A DNA stretch of 64,000 nucleotides from Guadua angustifolia (Eukaryota; Streptophyta; Magnoliopsida; Poales; Poaceae). Below the pieces are notes generated by a model. That model worked only from the letters and a program-made list of their open reading frames with translations, was not told the origin of the DNA and made no database searches. Of this stretch, positions 33,064-43,578 are shown one piece after another (within the stretch, counting starts at the first letter, position 1; each line of letters begins with the position of its first letter). Location: the NCBI GenBank assembly GCA_036346375.1, contig CM070515.1:20110423-20174422 (forward strand). Reading direction: 5' to 3'. A program made the translations under genes and the position numbers.

Positions 33064-35774
33064 GCTGTCATTTGTTAATTGCTATTAACAGCAATATTTT
33101 GCTAGATATGGTAAATACGTTCGATAGCTGTTGAATTGCACACTATCATCTCAAGTGGAGCCGTGTATTGAACTCACCACATTGCAATCCCATACGGACC
33201 CCAACACTTATAGGTGAGATCAGATGTAAAGCTACCACGCACCAAAAGAGCAATTCTGGACTAGTCCACATTCTCAAGGAATGATTGTTGGAATACCCAT
33301 ACAAACAAGTCTCTGGGAGAGAGCAAAAAAAAAAGACTAAGCCTATTGAAACTGACATTTCCTGACCAATTATTGTGATGTATCTCAATTCAACTTCCCA
33401 TCTATTTTCTCCAGAAAGCATTATCCAAATTTGCTTGTACTATTGCAAGTAGTACTTTGTATGTGCCTCCCTACTGCGTCCAAACTTTTTGCATTTTTAA
33501 GGATACTGGTGCTTGCATTTCAGAATCTGTGTCTGTGGAAAATTTATCTCTGTATTTTAAGGGGGAAAAGGATTTCCATTTAGAAAACATTGCCGGTGTA
33601 CCGAACTTATTACACGTCATGCTCTTCTTTACATGTAAGACGATACGTGATACGAGCAAAATGGGTATTGCTAGCTTGAGAGCTTCCTTACTAATTCTTT
33701 GGTGATCATGACACATCGAGGTATTGGCATGTTACGTCCGTCTATTTACTTCCCCCTTCTCCTTCTCTTTTCCACAGTCAAGTGTCTCAACGAGAGACTA
33801 TTTGAGATAGATGGAAAATGGGAGAATGAAAACAAAAAGGAAGTGGATGCTATCACATATCGTGGCGAGAGGCCGTCCTCACCAAAAAAATTAGTGAGAG
33901 CATCCTATTAGCGTTAGAATTTGGTAAGACATGACTGATTTGTAAGACTAAGGATAAAAGGATATTTTTGGCCGATATCTCTTAAGAGAAGAAAGTCAAG
34001 TTAAAGATGAAATTATAGTCGATATTGATTCAAAAATGGAATTTTATCTATACAAAGGCTGATATGGATCATAGTTAATAACGCATTGGAGGAGGATACG
34101 ATCGGCCAATGCAGTGTAAAATGGGGATCAGGAGCAAGCAGAAAAAACAACTCAACCAATCAAACTACTCGTATCTACTTTTTATCTACTTCCTTGTCAA
34201 TTAGGAGTAGTTTTATAACTTATAATCTCCTTTGTAATCCGATTATAATCAATAAAGTTGTACATCGCCGATTGTTGATCTTTTTCGATTACGACAGGTT
34301 TGATTTTCTCTGATCTTATTACGCATCGTCTTTTTTTGGAAAAATCTACCTTTTATCATCTAACCAGCCCTAATCGGTTGTTTAGACTTATTATTACCTT
34401 TGATTTAATCGGTTTCTGATAACTGTTTAGATGTTTGCCGATTATCACATTAGATCGGCTTTGAGCGTATATTTTCTATTTATCTTGCCGGTTGCAGGAT
34501 CAAATCGGCTGGCACGCTATGAATGATCAAATCCTTCGTCATATTTTTTAGCACAAACACATCCTTAAATTTGCATAATAGAAAAATAAATACTAGATTG
34601 ACGACACAATCAAGGTTGCCAAGTGCCAGCGCATCCGCAGGAAGGAGACAAATCATTGCCCTCTTTGCAATGTGACTACATGACACGCTGACGACACCAT
34701 GGGAGGAATTTTCTTTCGTGTCCATAGAAAAGGCGGAAAGGAATTTCCCTCCGATTCAAACCGCACTGTGCGACAACACATTTTGCACCAATCAGCACAA
34801 GCACACGCAATGAAAAAAAGAGAGAGAAATAAAACAGCATATGCTTTGTTTATGCATGATCCAAATTCTTTCAGTGCGTGCTCTCCACAGTTTATTGTTT
34901 ACGATGGATAAACTGCACAAAATTAAGTGACTCGAACTTGTCTTTGTTGTACTATATAGATTCTTAAATGTTGAATCTGGTGCAACGTAATCTCCAAAAC
35001 CCCGAAAATTCTGCTTCAACCTTGGCCATGGAGAGAGGCACGAATGGACGTGATGACTGCTGCTTGCATTGGCTCCTTCAGGAACGTTTCTGAAGGACCC
35101 TGGCTGTAATCTTTCCCGTGCAAACGAATCGAACAGAGATCGGAGCCCAACCGTGATCGATGCAGCAATTATTGCATGCAACAGCGGCATACGATTCGCT
35201 AAAGCCTCGCCGGATCTTGATCGGGACAAGTTACAGGGTTTGATGGTCCCGTCGGCCTTGACATCTTCCTGCAAGTGGAGTCATGTCTGCAGCAAGCGAA
35301 GACCAGCTTTAATTCAGCGATCAGAAACCCAGAGTTGGTGTTTTAATAGTGTGAGTACCCTCGGAAACAATCGATATCATCCGTTCGGAATGGAGTCGCA
35401 AGTACAGGTAGAGCACAAGTTTGTTATGGCTGAGCTTGTATTCTCGAAGATCTATTAATTCTCCTTGAGAACGAGGTACACATAGCTCCTTGTACATACT
35501 CTTGTTCTTTCGTAAGCACTCGACACATTTCTTACTATTCCATAGGGCAATTCTATGAATCCAACTTAGTTTATAGCATTAGGATTAGCCCGCGCACTGC
35601 TACAAGAATATTTGTGTGTTTTCTTTGAAATTGGATTTGATGTTTCATTTCTATCGCGCTCTAATAGGGTAAGCGCGCCAACCAAGAATATAGATCCATA
35701 TGCTTGTTTGGCTTTAATATTCTTTAGAAATATATTTGTATGATCTATTGAGTGTTTTCTTAGGTGCTTCCGCA
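33064..35774. other. No confident gene; LTR-element-like scraps
   Basis: 34040-34530 reads like a decayed LTR-retrotransposon end ('ataatcaataaagttgtaca', repeated 'atcggct' phrases). 34792-35458 has open frames on both strands (160 codons minus, 129 plus) covering the same bases, with no motif I recognise; at most one could be real and I would not call either. 33457-33705 has an 82-codon frame without a known domain. Confidence 0.3.
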
Positions 35775-36120
35775 TAGGGCTGTAAATGAGTCGAACTCGA
35801 GCGAGCCTGACCCTCTAGGCTCGAGCTCAGTAAGGTTCGAACCGACCTCGAGTAAGCTCGGTAAGTTCGAATAAGCTCGGTTATTTTGGTAAACTCGGTA
35901 GGCTCGGTAACAAACTCGAGTAAACTCGGCTCGAGGAAGCTCGGTAATAAGTTTGAGTAAACTTGGCTCGAGAAAGCTCGGTCTAAGCTCGAGTAGACTC
36001 GCGAACTATTCGAGCTTGGCTCGGTTAAGCTCGCGAGCTCGAGCTCAGCTCATTCGGAGCTCGAATCGAGCCTCTCGCGAGTTGAACTCAAGTAGCTCGT
36101 GAGTCTTGAGCTTTTTTTAT
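35775..36120. mobile_element. hAT-like relic rich in CTCGAG/GAGCTCG
   Basis: Begins TAGGGCTGTAAATGAG, a usual left end for grass hAT-type MITEs, and continues as a dense mixture of 'gctcgagtaaactcggctcg'-type phrases that can pair with one another. The right-hand inverted end is not found, so the element is truncated or diverged. Confidence 0.5.
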
Positions 36121-36228
36121 AATCCTACTTACGCGTCCATTGCATCCGAATTAAATAGGGCGATATAGAGAAAATGAGATGGTGCAGCGCTCCCTATAAT
36201 CATTTTTTGCATTCAGCTGTAGTACCAT

Positions 36229-37656
36229 TGGATTAAATCTTTTGTCCAAGAGGGAAATGTTGGGGTTAAGGTAAATAATCAGATGGGGTCGTATTTTCAA
36301 ACTTGGAAAGGGCTTCGGCAAGGTGATCCGCTATCTCCAATCCTTTTTAATATAGTGGTTGATATGTTGGCTATCTTTTTGGCCAGAGCGAAGGAGGATG
36401 GTCAAATTAGGGGGGTGATTCCTCATCTGGTAGATGATGGTTTATCTATTCTCCAATTTGCTGATGACACTGTGATTTTTATGGATCATGATTTGGAGAT
36501 GGCTAGAAATATGAAGCTTTTACTATGTGCTTTTGAACAACTTTCAGGCCTTAAAATAAATTTTCACAAAAGTGAAATTTTTTGTTTCGGGCATGCAAAA
36601 GACCATCAGGCAGATTATTCCAATTTGTTTGGGTGTAAGCTAGGTTCTTTCCCGTTTAGATATTTGGGGATACCAATGCACTATAGGAAATTGAGTAATT
36701 CTGACTGGCGAGTGGTGGTCGAGAGATTTGAGAAAAGATTAAGTGGTTGGAAAGGTAAGATGCTGTCTGTTGGTGGGAGGCTGGTACTAATTAATTCAGT
36801 CTTATCTAGTCTGCCGATGTTTATGATGTCTTTTTTTGAGGTTCCGAGGGGTGTTTTGAAAAAAATAGACTTTTATCGTTCCCGTTTTTTTTGGCAAAAT
36901 GATCAGCACAAAAAGAAGTATAGGCTCGCGAGATGGGAAGTCTTATGCCAACCTAAAGATCAAGGTGGGTTAGGAATTCTCAACCTTGATTTTCAAAATA
37001 AAAGCCTATTGAGCAAGTGGCTGTTTAAGTTGTGCAATGAGCAAGGAATTTGGCAACAACTGCTGAGGAACAAATATTTGAAAGGTAAAACTTTAAGTCA
37101 GGTAGAAAGGAAACCAGGTGATTCTCATTTTTGGAGCGGACTAATGGGGGTTAAATCTCAATTCCTAAGTCTCGGTTCCTATATCTTAAAGGATGGGACC
37201 CAAGTAAGGTTTTGGGAGGATATTTGGTTGGGGAATATACCATTAAAATCGTAATACCCTTCATTGTTTAATATCGTCCGGAAGAAACATGCAACGGTGG
37301 CTGAAGTACTTGGTTTACCCTCTCTTAACGTGTCTTTTAGGCGAGCGTTGGTGGGGACTAAACTAATTGACTGGGGTAATTTGGTCACACGAACGATTAA
37401 TATTACCCTGCAGGAAGGGACTGATTCTTTCAAGTGGCATCTTCATTCTAATGGGATATTCACGGTAAAATCCATGTACAATTTCTTGGTTAACACTGGT
37501 ATTAAAGTTTCACAGGAAATTTGGCATACTAGGTTACCTTTAAAGATTAAAATTTTTTTATGGTACATAAAGACGGGTGTCTTATTGACTAAAGATAATC
37601 TGGTTCGACGTAATTGGCATGGGGATAAGTCTTGTTGTTATTGCACTACAACCTAA
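36229..37656 (+). pseudogene. LINE reverse transcriptase, C-terminal part
   Basis: Open in one frame from the first base of the insertion (WIKSFVQEGNVGVKVNNQ) to a TAA at 37252, and again in the same frame to 37656. It shows GLRQGDPLSPILFNIVVDML (RT motif), LQFADDTVIFMD (catalytic FADD), YLGIPMHYRKLS and the long WKGKMLSVGGRLVLINSVLS region typical of plant L1 RT. A zinc-binding RVT tail (KSCCYCTTT, then shifted frames) follows. The endonuclease and first ORF are missing through 5' truncation. One nonsense codon and later frameshifts (after 37656) confirm inactivity. Confidence 0.88.
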
Positions 37657-38161
37657 ACTATCAACATCTTTTCATCAATTGTTGTTATGCCAAATTTTTG
37701 TGGCGACTTGTTTACATGACTTTGGGCATTGCCCTCCGTCAATATACATCATCTATTTGATGGGTGGTCAAAACAAGGGGGTTGACTCGATTCTGTATTA
37801 CTATCGGGGTTGCTTAATTTGTTGGGCCTTATGGTTAACGAAATGACCTTGTTTTTGACAAGCCGGTACCTAAATCCTTTTGCGAGGTTTTGTTCCGAGG
37901 AACGCACTGGCTTCGTACATGAGCCAAGTTACAGCAAAGTGATTCAATCAAAGAGGGTCTTCTTGATGTTTGTCGTCTGCTGGAGACCGTAGCTTTGCAG
38001 TTATTTGCTTCGTTTGGTTGGCCTTTTGTACGTAGGATTGGTTACTCTGTTTGAGGATTTGGTCTGTCAACTTGTTATCTCGTTGTCAGTTTGTAATAAG
38101 TGTGGTCTAATTCTCTCAAAGAGGGATGAAGCTGGAATTTTGTTCCATTATCTAAAAAAAA
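36229..38161 (+). mobile_element. 5'-truncated L1-type LINE
   Basis: 1.93 kb flanked by a 14-bp target duplication AGCTGTAGTACCAT (36215-36228 and 38162-38175) and ending in a poly-A run (38154-38161). It begins inside the reverse transcriptase domain, so it is a dead-on-arrival insertion. The 3' tail ('ctcaaagagggatgaagctg') is non-coding. Confidence 0.92.
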
Positions 38162-38175
38162 AGCTGTAGTACCAT

Positions 38176-39879
38176 CCCTCGCTCGGTGAGCTCCCCTGCG
38201 ATTCCTTTGTCCTAGCGCATCCATCTACCTCCCTCTTCCTCCTCCAGCATTTGATTTGGGCTTCTATTGGCCAGGTCGCCACTGCCACGTCGAGCTCCCA
38301 GCGCCGCCATGGGCTCTTGTTGCCATGCATCCTAAACGCTTCCCCCGTCTCTATGCTCTGTTCTGGTGTGTTCCCCTTACTCCCTAGGTGCTCTTGCTCA
38401 CTTCCTCTATGCCCCTCTCCGTGCTCGGCGCCGTCACTTCTCTCCACCTCTGAGTCCGCCCGCCGCACACCGTCACCAGCGCACCACCGTGTTCCTCAGA
38501 CCAAGCTGTTGTCACCAGTGTACTCACCTGGGTCCCTACAACCAATTTTGTCCTCGCCGGTCGCCGCTGTCACCATCCCCATCGGTGCCTGAGCTCCACA
38601 TGAGCCTGCCATAGAACCTCCTCTGTTTCAAGTTCAAGGCTTTTCTAGCCTCACATTTTGTTTACAAATCTAGCTTCTATACGAACGCAATTATAAAAAT
38701 GGACACTCCCCCAACGTGAAAGTGTTAGTAGGTGACACGTGCCGCCTATCACACATATATACAAACTAAGTGCGGTAGGAACTTGCTAAGCTAAACACCA
38801 CCGTCAAGTCCTAGGAACTGTCTACGCTTAGACACCACTACAAGTCCTCGCAGCACCTTATGCTGCCGCGCTGCTATCGTGCCTTTGGTGCTCGGCACCT
38901 AGTCGACTCTGATTCCACACCCTATCTCGATATCTGAGTGCGACAAGTGATCGTGTCACCATTGGCGCTTTATGGTGAGAGAAGATTATTTTTGTAATTA
39001 TGTACGTACGAGATTAGATTTTTTTTAAAAAAAAAGACACATAGGCTAGAGAAATGTTGGTTTCTTGTTTCTCTCCCTCTGCTCCTTTGTTGAAAACGAG
39101 AAGCGGAACACATCCACTGCTGCTGTCCTCCCGTATATGGCAGCTGGGCCTGCTTAATGATGTTAGTAGGCCCAAGTCCATTAGTAGCTCGCTGGAAATA
39201 CCATCCTATATATTGTGTTAGTGGCGTGTGTATCTTAGGCTATCACTAATTTCTTTGCAATACAATGAAAGGAGATATGTGCGCCAACTGGACCACAGTA
39301 ACTATAGTAGTAAGGACCAACAGAGTTAGCTAATGTTTCACTAACTGTGGGCCAACAACAGTGAGATAGTTAATTTAATCTCTACTTCTTATAAATACAA
39401 GTTGACAGTGGTCGTCTATTATCTCCACGCACCCTACACCTCTCACAAATTATCAGGACCGACAGATGGGCCCCAGGCCAGCTTATGCCACTGCGCTCGA
39501 AACCCTTCCCATGCTCGCTCCCTGCCTCTCACCACAACCCCGCCCTCCTCCCTAGCTCGCACCGCTGCACCTTAACCCTCCTCCCTCCCTCGTGCCACCG
39601 CTCCCTAGCCCTCCTCCCTTACTTTGCTTGATACAGCTAAATGTCCTCCAAGGTACATCATATTGCAGTGTGAATTATATTCTTTGTGATGCGTTATACT
39701 TCTTATCCTCCATTTTCTTACACTGAGTTGTGGACGCACATATATAAGGGTTGCATTTCCTTCTTGATACTGCCGCTTTGCGCTATCTTAAACTAGCAAA
39801 ATATCATCAGAGTTGTTGTATCATTCAAGAATATATTGAACATTCAAATGATAAGCGGAAGTACAGCTTGTTGAGACAT
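38176..39879. other. No gene recognised
   Basis: 38176-38610 is C/T-rich with overlapping Ser/Pro-rich frames (113 and 82 codons plus, 106 minus) that look compositional. 38700-39880 is AT-rich to mixed sequence; no splice-consistent exons or element ends seen. Confidence 0.35.
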
Positions 39880-41650
39880 ATTACACCCAGTGCCCTTTAG
39901 CCTTTCGGAAGATCAGTATTGTATGCCCGTTCTTTTTTGCTTTCCCCTTCTTAATAAGAAGGTTTAAAATCTCGTTTTCGCTTGGCATTTCAGAGGAGGC
40001 TAGAGAGCAAAATTTCGCCGAGATCTCAAAATTTCGGATAAATTCTGAACAAAACACAAAAATAAAATTTAAATTCTGTTTTTTTTTTGCACCGAGAAAT
40101 CCGAGATACCTACTGTAATTGCCGAGATCTCGGCCTAATTGCACCGAGTGAAAACTAGTTCAAATGACGTTAAAAAAAATTAATTTTTTTTTGTGGATCG
40201 TCCTGACATATCAATAATGTTTCTATAAAAATTTCAGATGATCATCAAGTCTGAGGAATTTTTAAAAATTTAAACATTACTACTGTTCTGATAAAACGAT
40301 GTCCGACAAATTTGAATCGAATGAAAAATAAAACAAATAATGTTAGAAAATTTTGAAAATTTTTGTGCATGGTTTTGACATATCACCAATATTCCCATAA
40401 AATTTTCAGATGATGGTGAACCTCGAGGAATTTTTACAAAATTTAGACAGTGGTGATGTTTGAATGGAAAATGCTTGAAACCACGTCAGAAATTTTTGAA
40501 ATTTTGTTTGAATGGTTCTCATGTATCACTAATCTCGTCACCTGATAACTCATTGAAGAGGCTAAAATTTCGCCTAGTCTGGCCAAGATCTCGCCGAAAA
40601 GGGACGAAATCTCGGATTAATGTGCTGAGATTTGGCTATTGTTGAACGGAGAAGGCCGGACTTAGTCGGATTTTGGCCGGACTCAAGAGAGGAAGGCACC
40701 TGGGTGGCTCGAGAAGTGAATGTACTGAATGATTGAGTGGGTATTAAAAATAGTGTGGCTGACATGTATAAAACAATTTACTCTTCAATGATAATAGTCA
40801 TTGGCAGCCCTAGCTCCTTTGGTGAAGGGCAAGCCTTGCAAACACGAGGTCTTGGGTTCGAATCACAAGTACACGGCACTTTGCACCCATAATGTTCGTA
40901 TAAAATTTTTAAATCGTGATCAAACCTAACAAATTCAAAACAATTGCGACAGTGCTACTTCATAATTTGATCAAACCTAACAAATTCCTAAAAATTATGG
41001 TAGTGCTACTTCACAGTTTTAGGACTTCAGAGAGTGTGCTTGTACAACTTACAATTTTTGATTGAGCAATCAAAATAGGTTTAAATTTTTTAGAACTTTT
41101 AGACAAGGGTTCTAAAGAAATTCTTAAGCTCTAGTAAAAATTTTAGATCATGATTAAACTCAACAAAATTTATAAAATTCTGACACAGTTACAACCTCAT
41201 TTATGCTCATTCTGTTTTTTATTTTTTAAAGATAACAAATGAAGTTGAAATATTTTGAAAATTTTTCAATATGATCCTAAACTTCTTAAGAAGGTACCAT
41301 AGATTTTTCATAGCATAATAAAGCTTCTAAAATTTTATGAAAATTCGATAGTGTTTCTGTAATTTTAAAAAATATCTCAAAAATTCGGTTTTTCAACAAA
41401 TTTTCATAGAAAATCACATTATTAAGGGTTCTTGTCCCACATGCGATCATCCATATTCAAAATTTGGGCCAAAAACCCGAGATTCCGACCGAAAATAGCA
41501 AAATGTTGCTGAAATTACCGAGCTACTATAGCATTTCAATTTTGTTTTTTGAAATTTTCTGGTCCGATTGGCATTTTCAAAACCTTCTAAGTCCGAAAAC
41601 CGAGATCTTGTGAAATTCCGGCAAGATTTTTATCTTTGCTTAGTATACAT
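39880..41650. repeat. Dispersed AT-rich repeat with 'gccgagatctcggcc' phrases
   Basis: Contains repeated 'aaatttcgccgagatctc' and 'ccgagatctcggcc' phrases at both edges and in the middle (39990-40150, 40565-40690, 41460-41635), several in inverted orientation. The 40190-40360 stretch matches 11020-11210 inside the Mutator-like element phrase by phrase ('gatgtccgacaaatttgaat', 'cgaatgaaaaataaaacaaa'). No gene. Class unknown. Confidence 0.5.
40803..41200 (+). repeat. SINE-like tRNA-derived head with body
   Basis: 'tagctcctttggtgaagggc' (40811) is an A-box-like segment and 'gggttcgaatc' (40854-40864) a B-box match, 43 bp apart as in tRNAs. The arms do not form a tRNA cloverleaf. The following body units ('gatcaaacctaacaaattc', 'gacagtgctacttca') resemble those after the head at 24.1 kb. 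Confidence 0.5.
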
Positions 41651-41911
41651 CCTCAACTAACTTGAATAATATTGTTGTCATGCCTTTTGAATATAATATG
41701 AGGTGATTTATTTGAGGAACTATGTTATTCAGTTCATTCTCACCCTCAGCATTGAATGGGCAATGGCCAAAATAGTGGATGAAGGCAGAAGTGCGGTAGC
41801 CATGTCATTGAAAATTATCTGACGATAGCACAGTAGCTCGATGGTGACACAATCATAGTTCAAGTTACATCATGTCATACTAGATCAGTATGAGAGTTAT
41901 GTGATTCAAAG

Positions 41912-42185
41912 GAATTGTTCACATATTTGGCCTTCTCCTCTTTTTTTTTTTTAAAAATAGCTTCTTTCAAAAAAATTACAAAAATGGCCCCCTTTTCTAT
42001 CATAGAAGGACCAAGGGTGACAAACGTTCCTTCCGCATCATAGGACCACGTGAACCCGAATTTCTGTGCTATAGTACCGTAGTAGGCAATCCCACGGTAC
42101 TGTAGTGCGAAGATGTCTATTTTTGCAGTTTTTTTAGAAGGACCTATTTTTGTGAAAAAAGAGGGGCCGAATATGCTATTATTTC
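41912..42185. mobile_element. Mutator-type MITE
   Basis: 274 bp flanked by the 9-bp direct repeat GATTCAAAG (41903-41911 and 42186-42194). The ends form an imperfect inverted repeat extending ~75 bp ('catatttggccttctcctct' against the complement of 'gaggggccgaatatg'). The centre holds a smaller inverted pair ('tagtaccgtagtaggcaatc' facing 'ccacggtactgtagtgc'). No coding sequence. It lies ~1.25 kb upstream of the cytokinin dehydrogenase TATA box. Confidence 0.75.
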
Positions 42186-42194
42186 GATTCAAAG

Positions 42195-43430
42195 AGCACT
42201 TAAAGAATGCAAGGTAAAAGAAAGTAGTGCGTCCCCAGCGAACAGAATTCCCTATGTGTGTATAACATGAAATTAATGTTTATGATACTATTTAGAATAT
42301 CGTTTTGCTACTATGTATCACACTATTTTAGTAGCCGTTGCAAATACTAGTAAAGATATAAACATACGATGTACTACTTTGAAACACGGATCCAAAGCGT
42401 AACAATGATAGTAAGCTTGCTTCCCCCGTCGTAAATACGATCAGTTGCAAGGAAAAAGAAGTGGAGAGACTAGTCTACAGTTTTCCTTGTTCCTTTCTGA
42501 ATCAGAGATTCAGAGAACTCCCCTCTCTCCGTTTTTCTTCTGAAGGTTGCATTTCCAAAACAGATGGTTCCCCTCTTTCTAGTAAAAGTTATCGCCGCAT
42601 GCTAATGCGAGCATGAGCTAGGCATCCAAAGATTTCAATTGAAGGAAAACGACACAGGCTGATGGCTGCTTCTGTTGCGTTATTCTTGGACCTACTCGAG
42701 GAGAGCACTTCCAACTTGCAAGCCCATAGAGTTGCTGCGGTGGGCTTGCATTGCCAACCTAGAACTAACACTGTACATACAAGTAGAGCAGTTAGCTTCT
42801 AAGCCCCGACCTCAAGTGAAGCTCACTCGAGCCTGAATAGAGCATAGGTACTGAGTCTGAAACCGCTTGGAAGTTAGGGAAACTTCAGTTTCAGCAATGT
42901 GTCAGCAGCGGGCACCATACCCCAAAAAAAAAACTCGCAACAATGGCAAATCTGGTCTAGAGCAGGTGGTGCCATTAGACCCATGCTTTTGCCTCTCGAG
43001 ACGAACCATCTGAAGTGAAGTGATGAATTGGTACAAATTATTTCCAGTTCCAAATGCATGCTTTGGTTCACCCTATAGTGGCAGACAAGCAAACGTTAGA
43101 TCCGATCATTTAAGATCCATCTTGCAATCATCCACGGCACACGGAAAAGGCTTCGGTCAGAAATTAATAGAGAGAAAAATGTAAATTCCACCCTACTATT
43201 ACAGTAGCTTGTGGGCATGTAACGCCGGTTTAAAACACAGAAAGTCCACAAAATTTTTCAAAAAAATTTACAGCTAAGTTTTACGCGAACACAGGAAATT
43301 TCTGTGTCTCAGACGGGGAGTACAGTTAAAATAAAGGGAAACGTTTCAATTCCAATTTGCATCTTCTAACCACTTATTGCTGTTTTCGAAAGACTTGATG
43401 ACCATTTGACGCCCGCGTGTCTCCACTCGA
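42195..43430. other. Upstream region of the cytokinin dehydrogenase gene
   Basis: Non-coding sequence between the MITE and the TATA box. Short minus-strand frames (60 and 72 codons) are present; one ends in 'IEIFGCLAHARISMRR', faintly like a copia integrase tail, too weak to call. No specific response elements are claimed. Confidence 0.4.
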
Positions 43431-43437
43431 TATAAAA
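43431..43437 (+). promoter_or_regulatory. TATA box of the cytokinin dehydrogenase gene
   Basis: TATAAAA in the context 'ctcgatataaaaccaaac', 142 bp upstream of the first ATG of the coding frame. By the usual ~30 bp spacing, transcription would start near 43465, leaving a ~115 b 5' leader. Confidence 0.6.
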
Positions 43438-43578
43438 CCAAACTACCACGCGAGAGGCAGGGACAGAGCGCAGGCAAAGCGAGCGCGCGGTGACATCACA
43501 ATACAGAGAGCTCAGCTAAGCCAGCGGCTCAGCCTCAGCTGCACAGACTTACACAGCAGGAAGAAACGCTCGCCCAAG

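Noticed and set aside
34792..35458. Overlapping frames of 160 (minus) and 129 (plus) codons as a possible host gene
   Set aside because: No recognised motif, no convincing splice context, and both strands are open over the same bases.
42589..42771. Possible copia integrase tail ('IEIFGCLAHARISMRR') upstream of the cytokinin dehydrogenase
   Set aside because: Similarity limited to a few residues with no neighbouring retroelement sequence.
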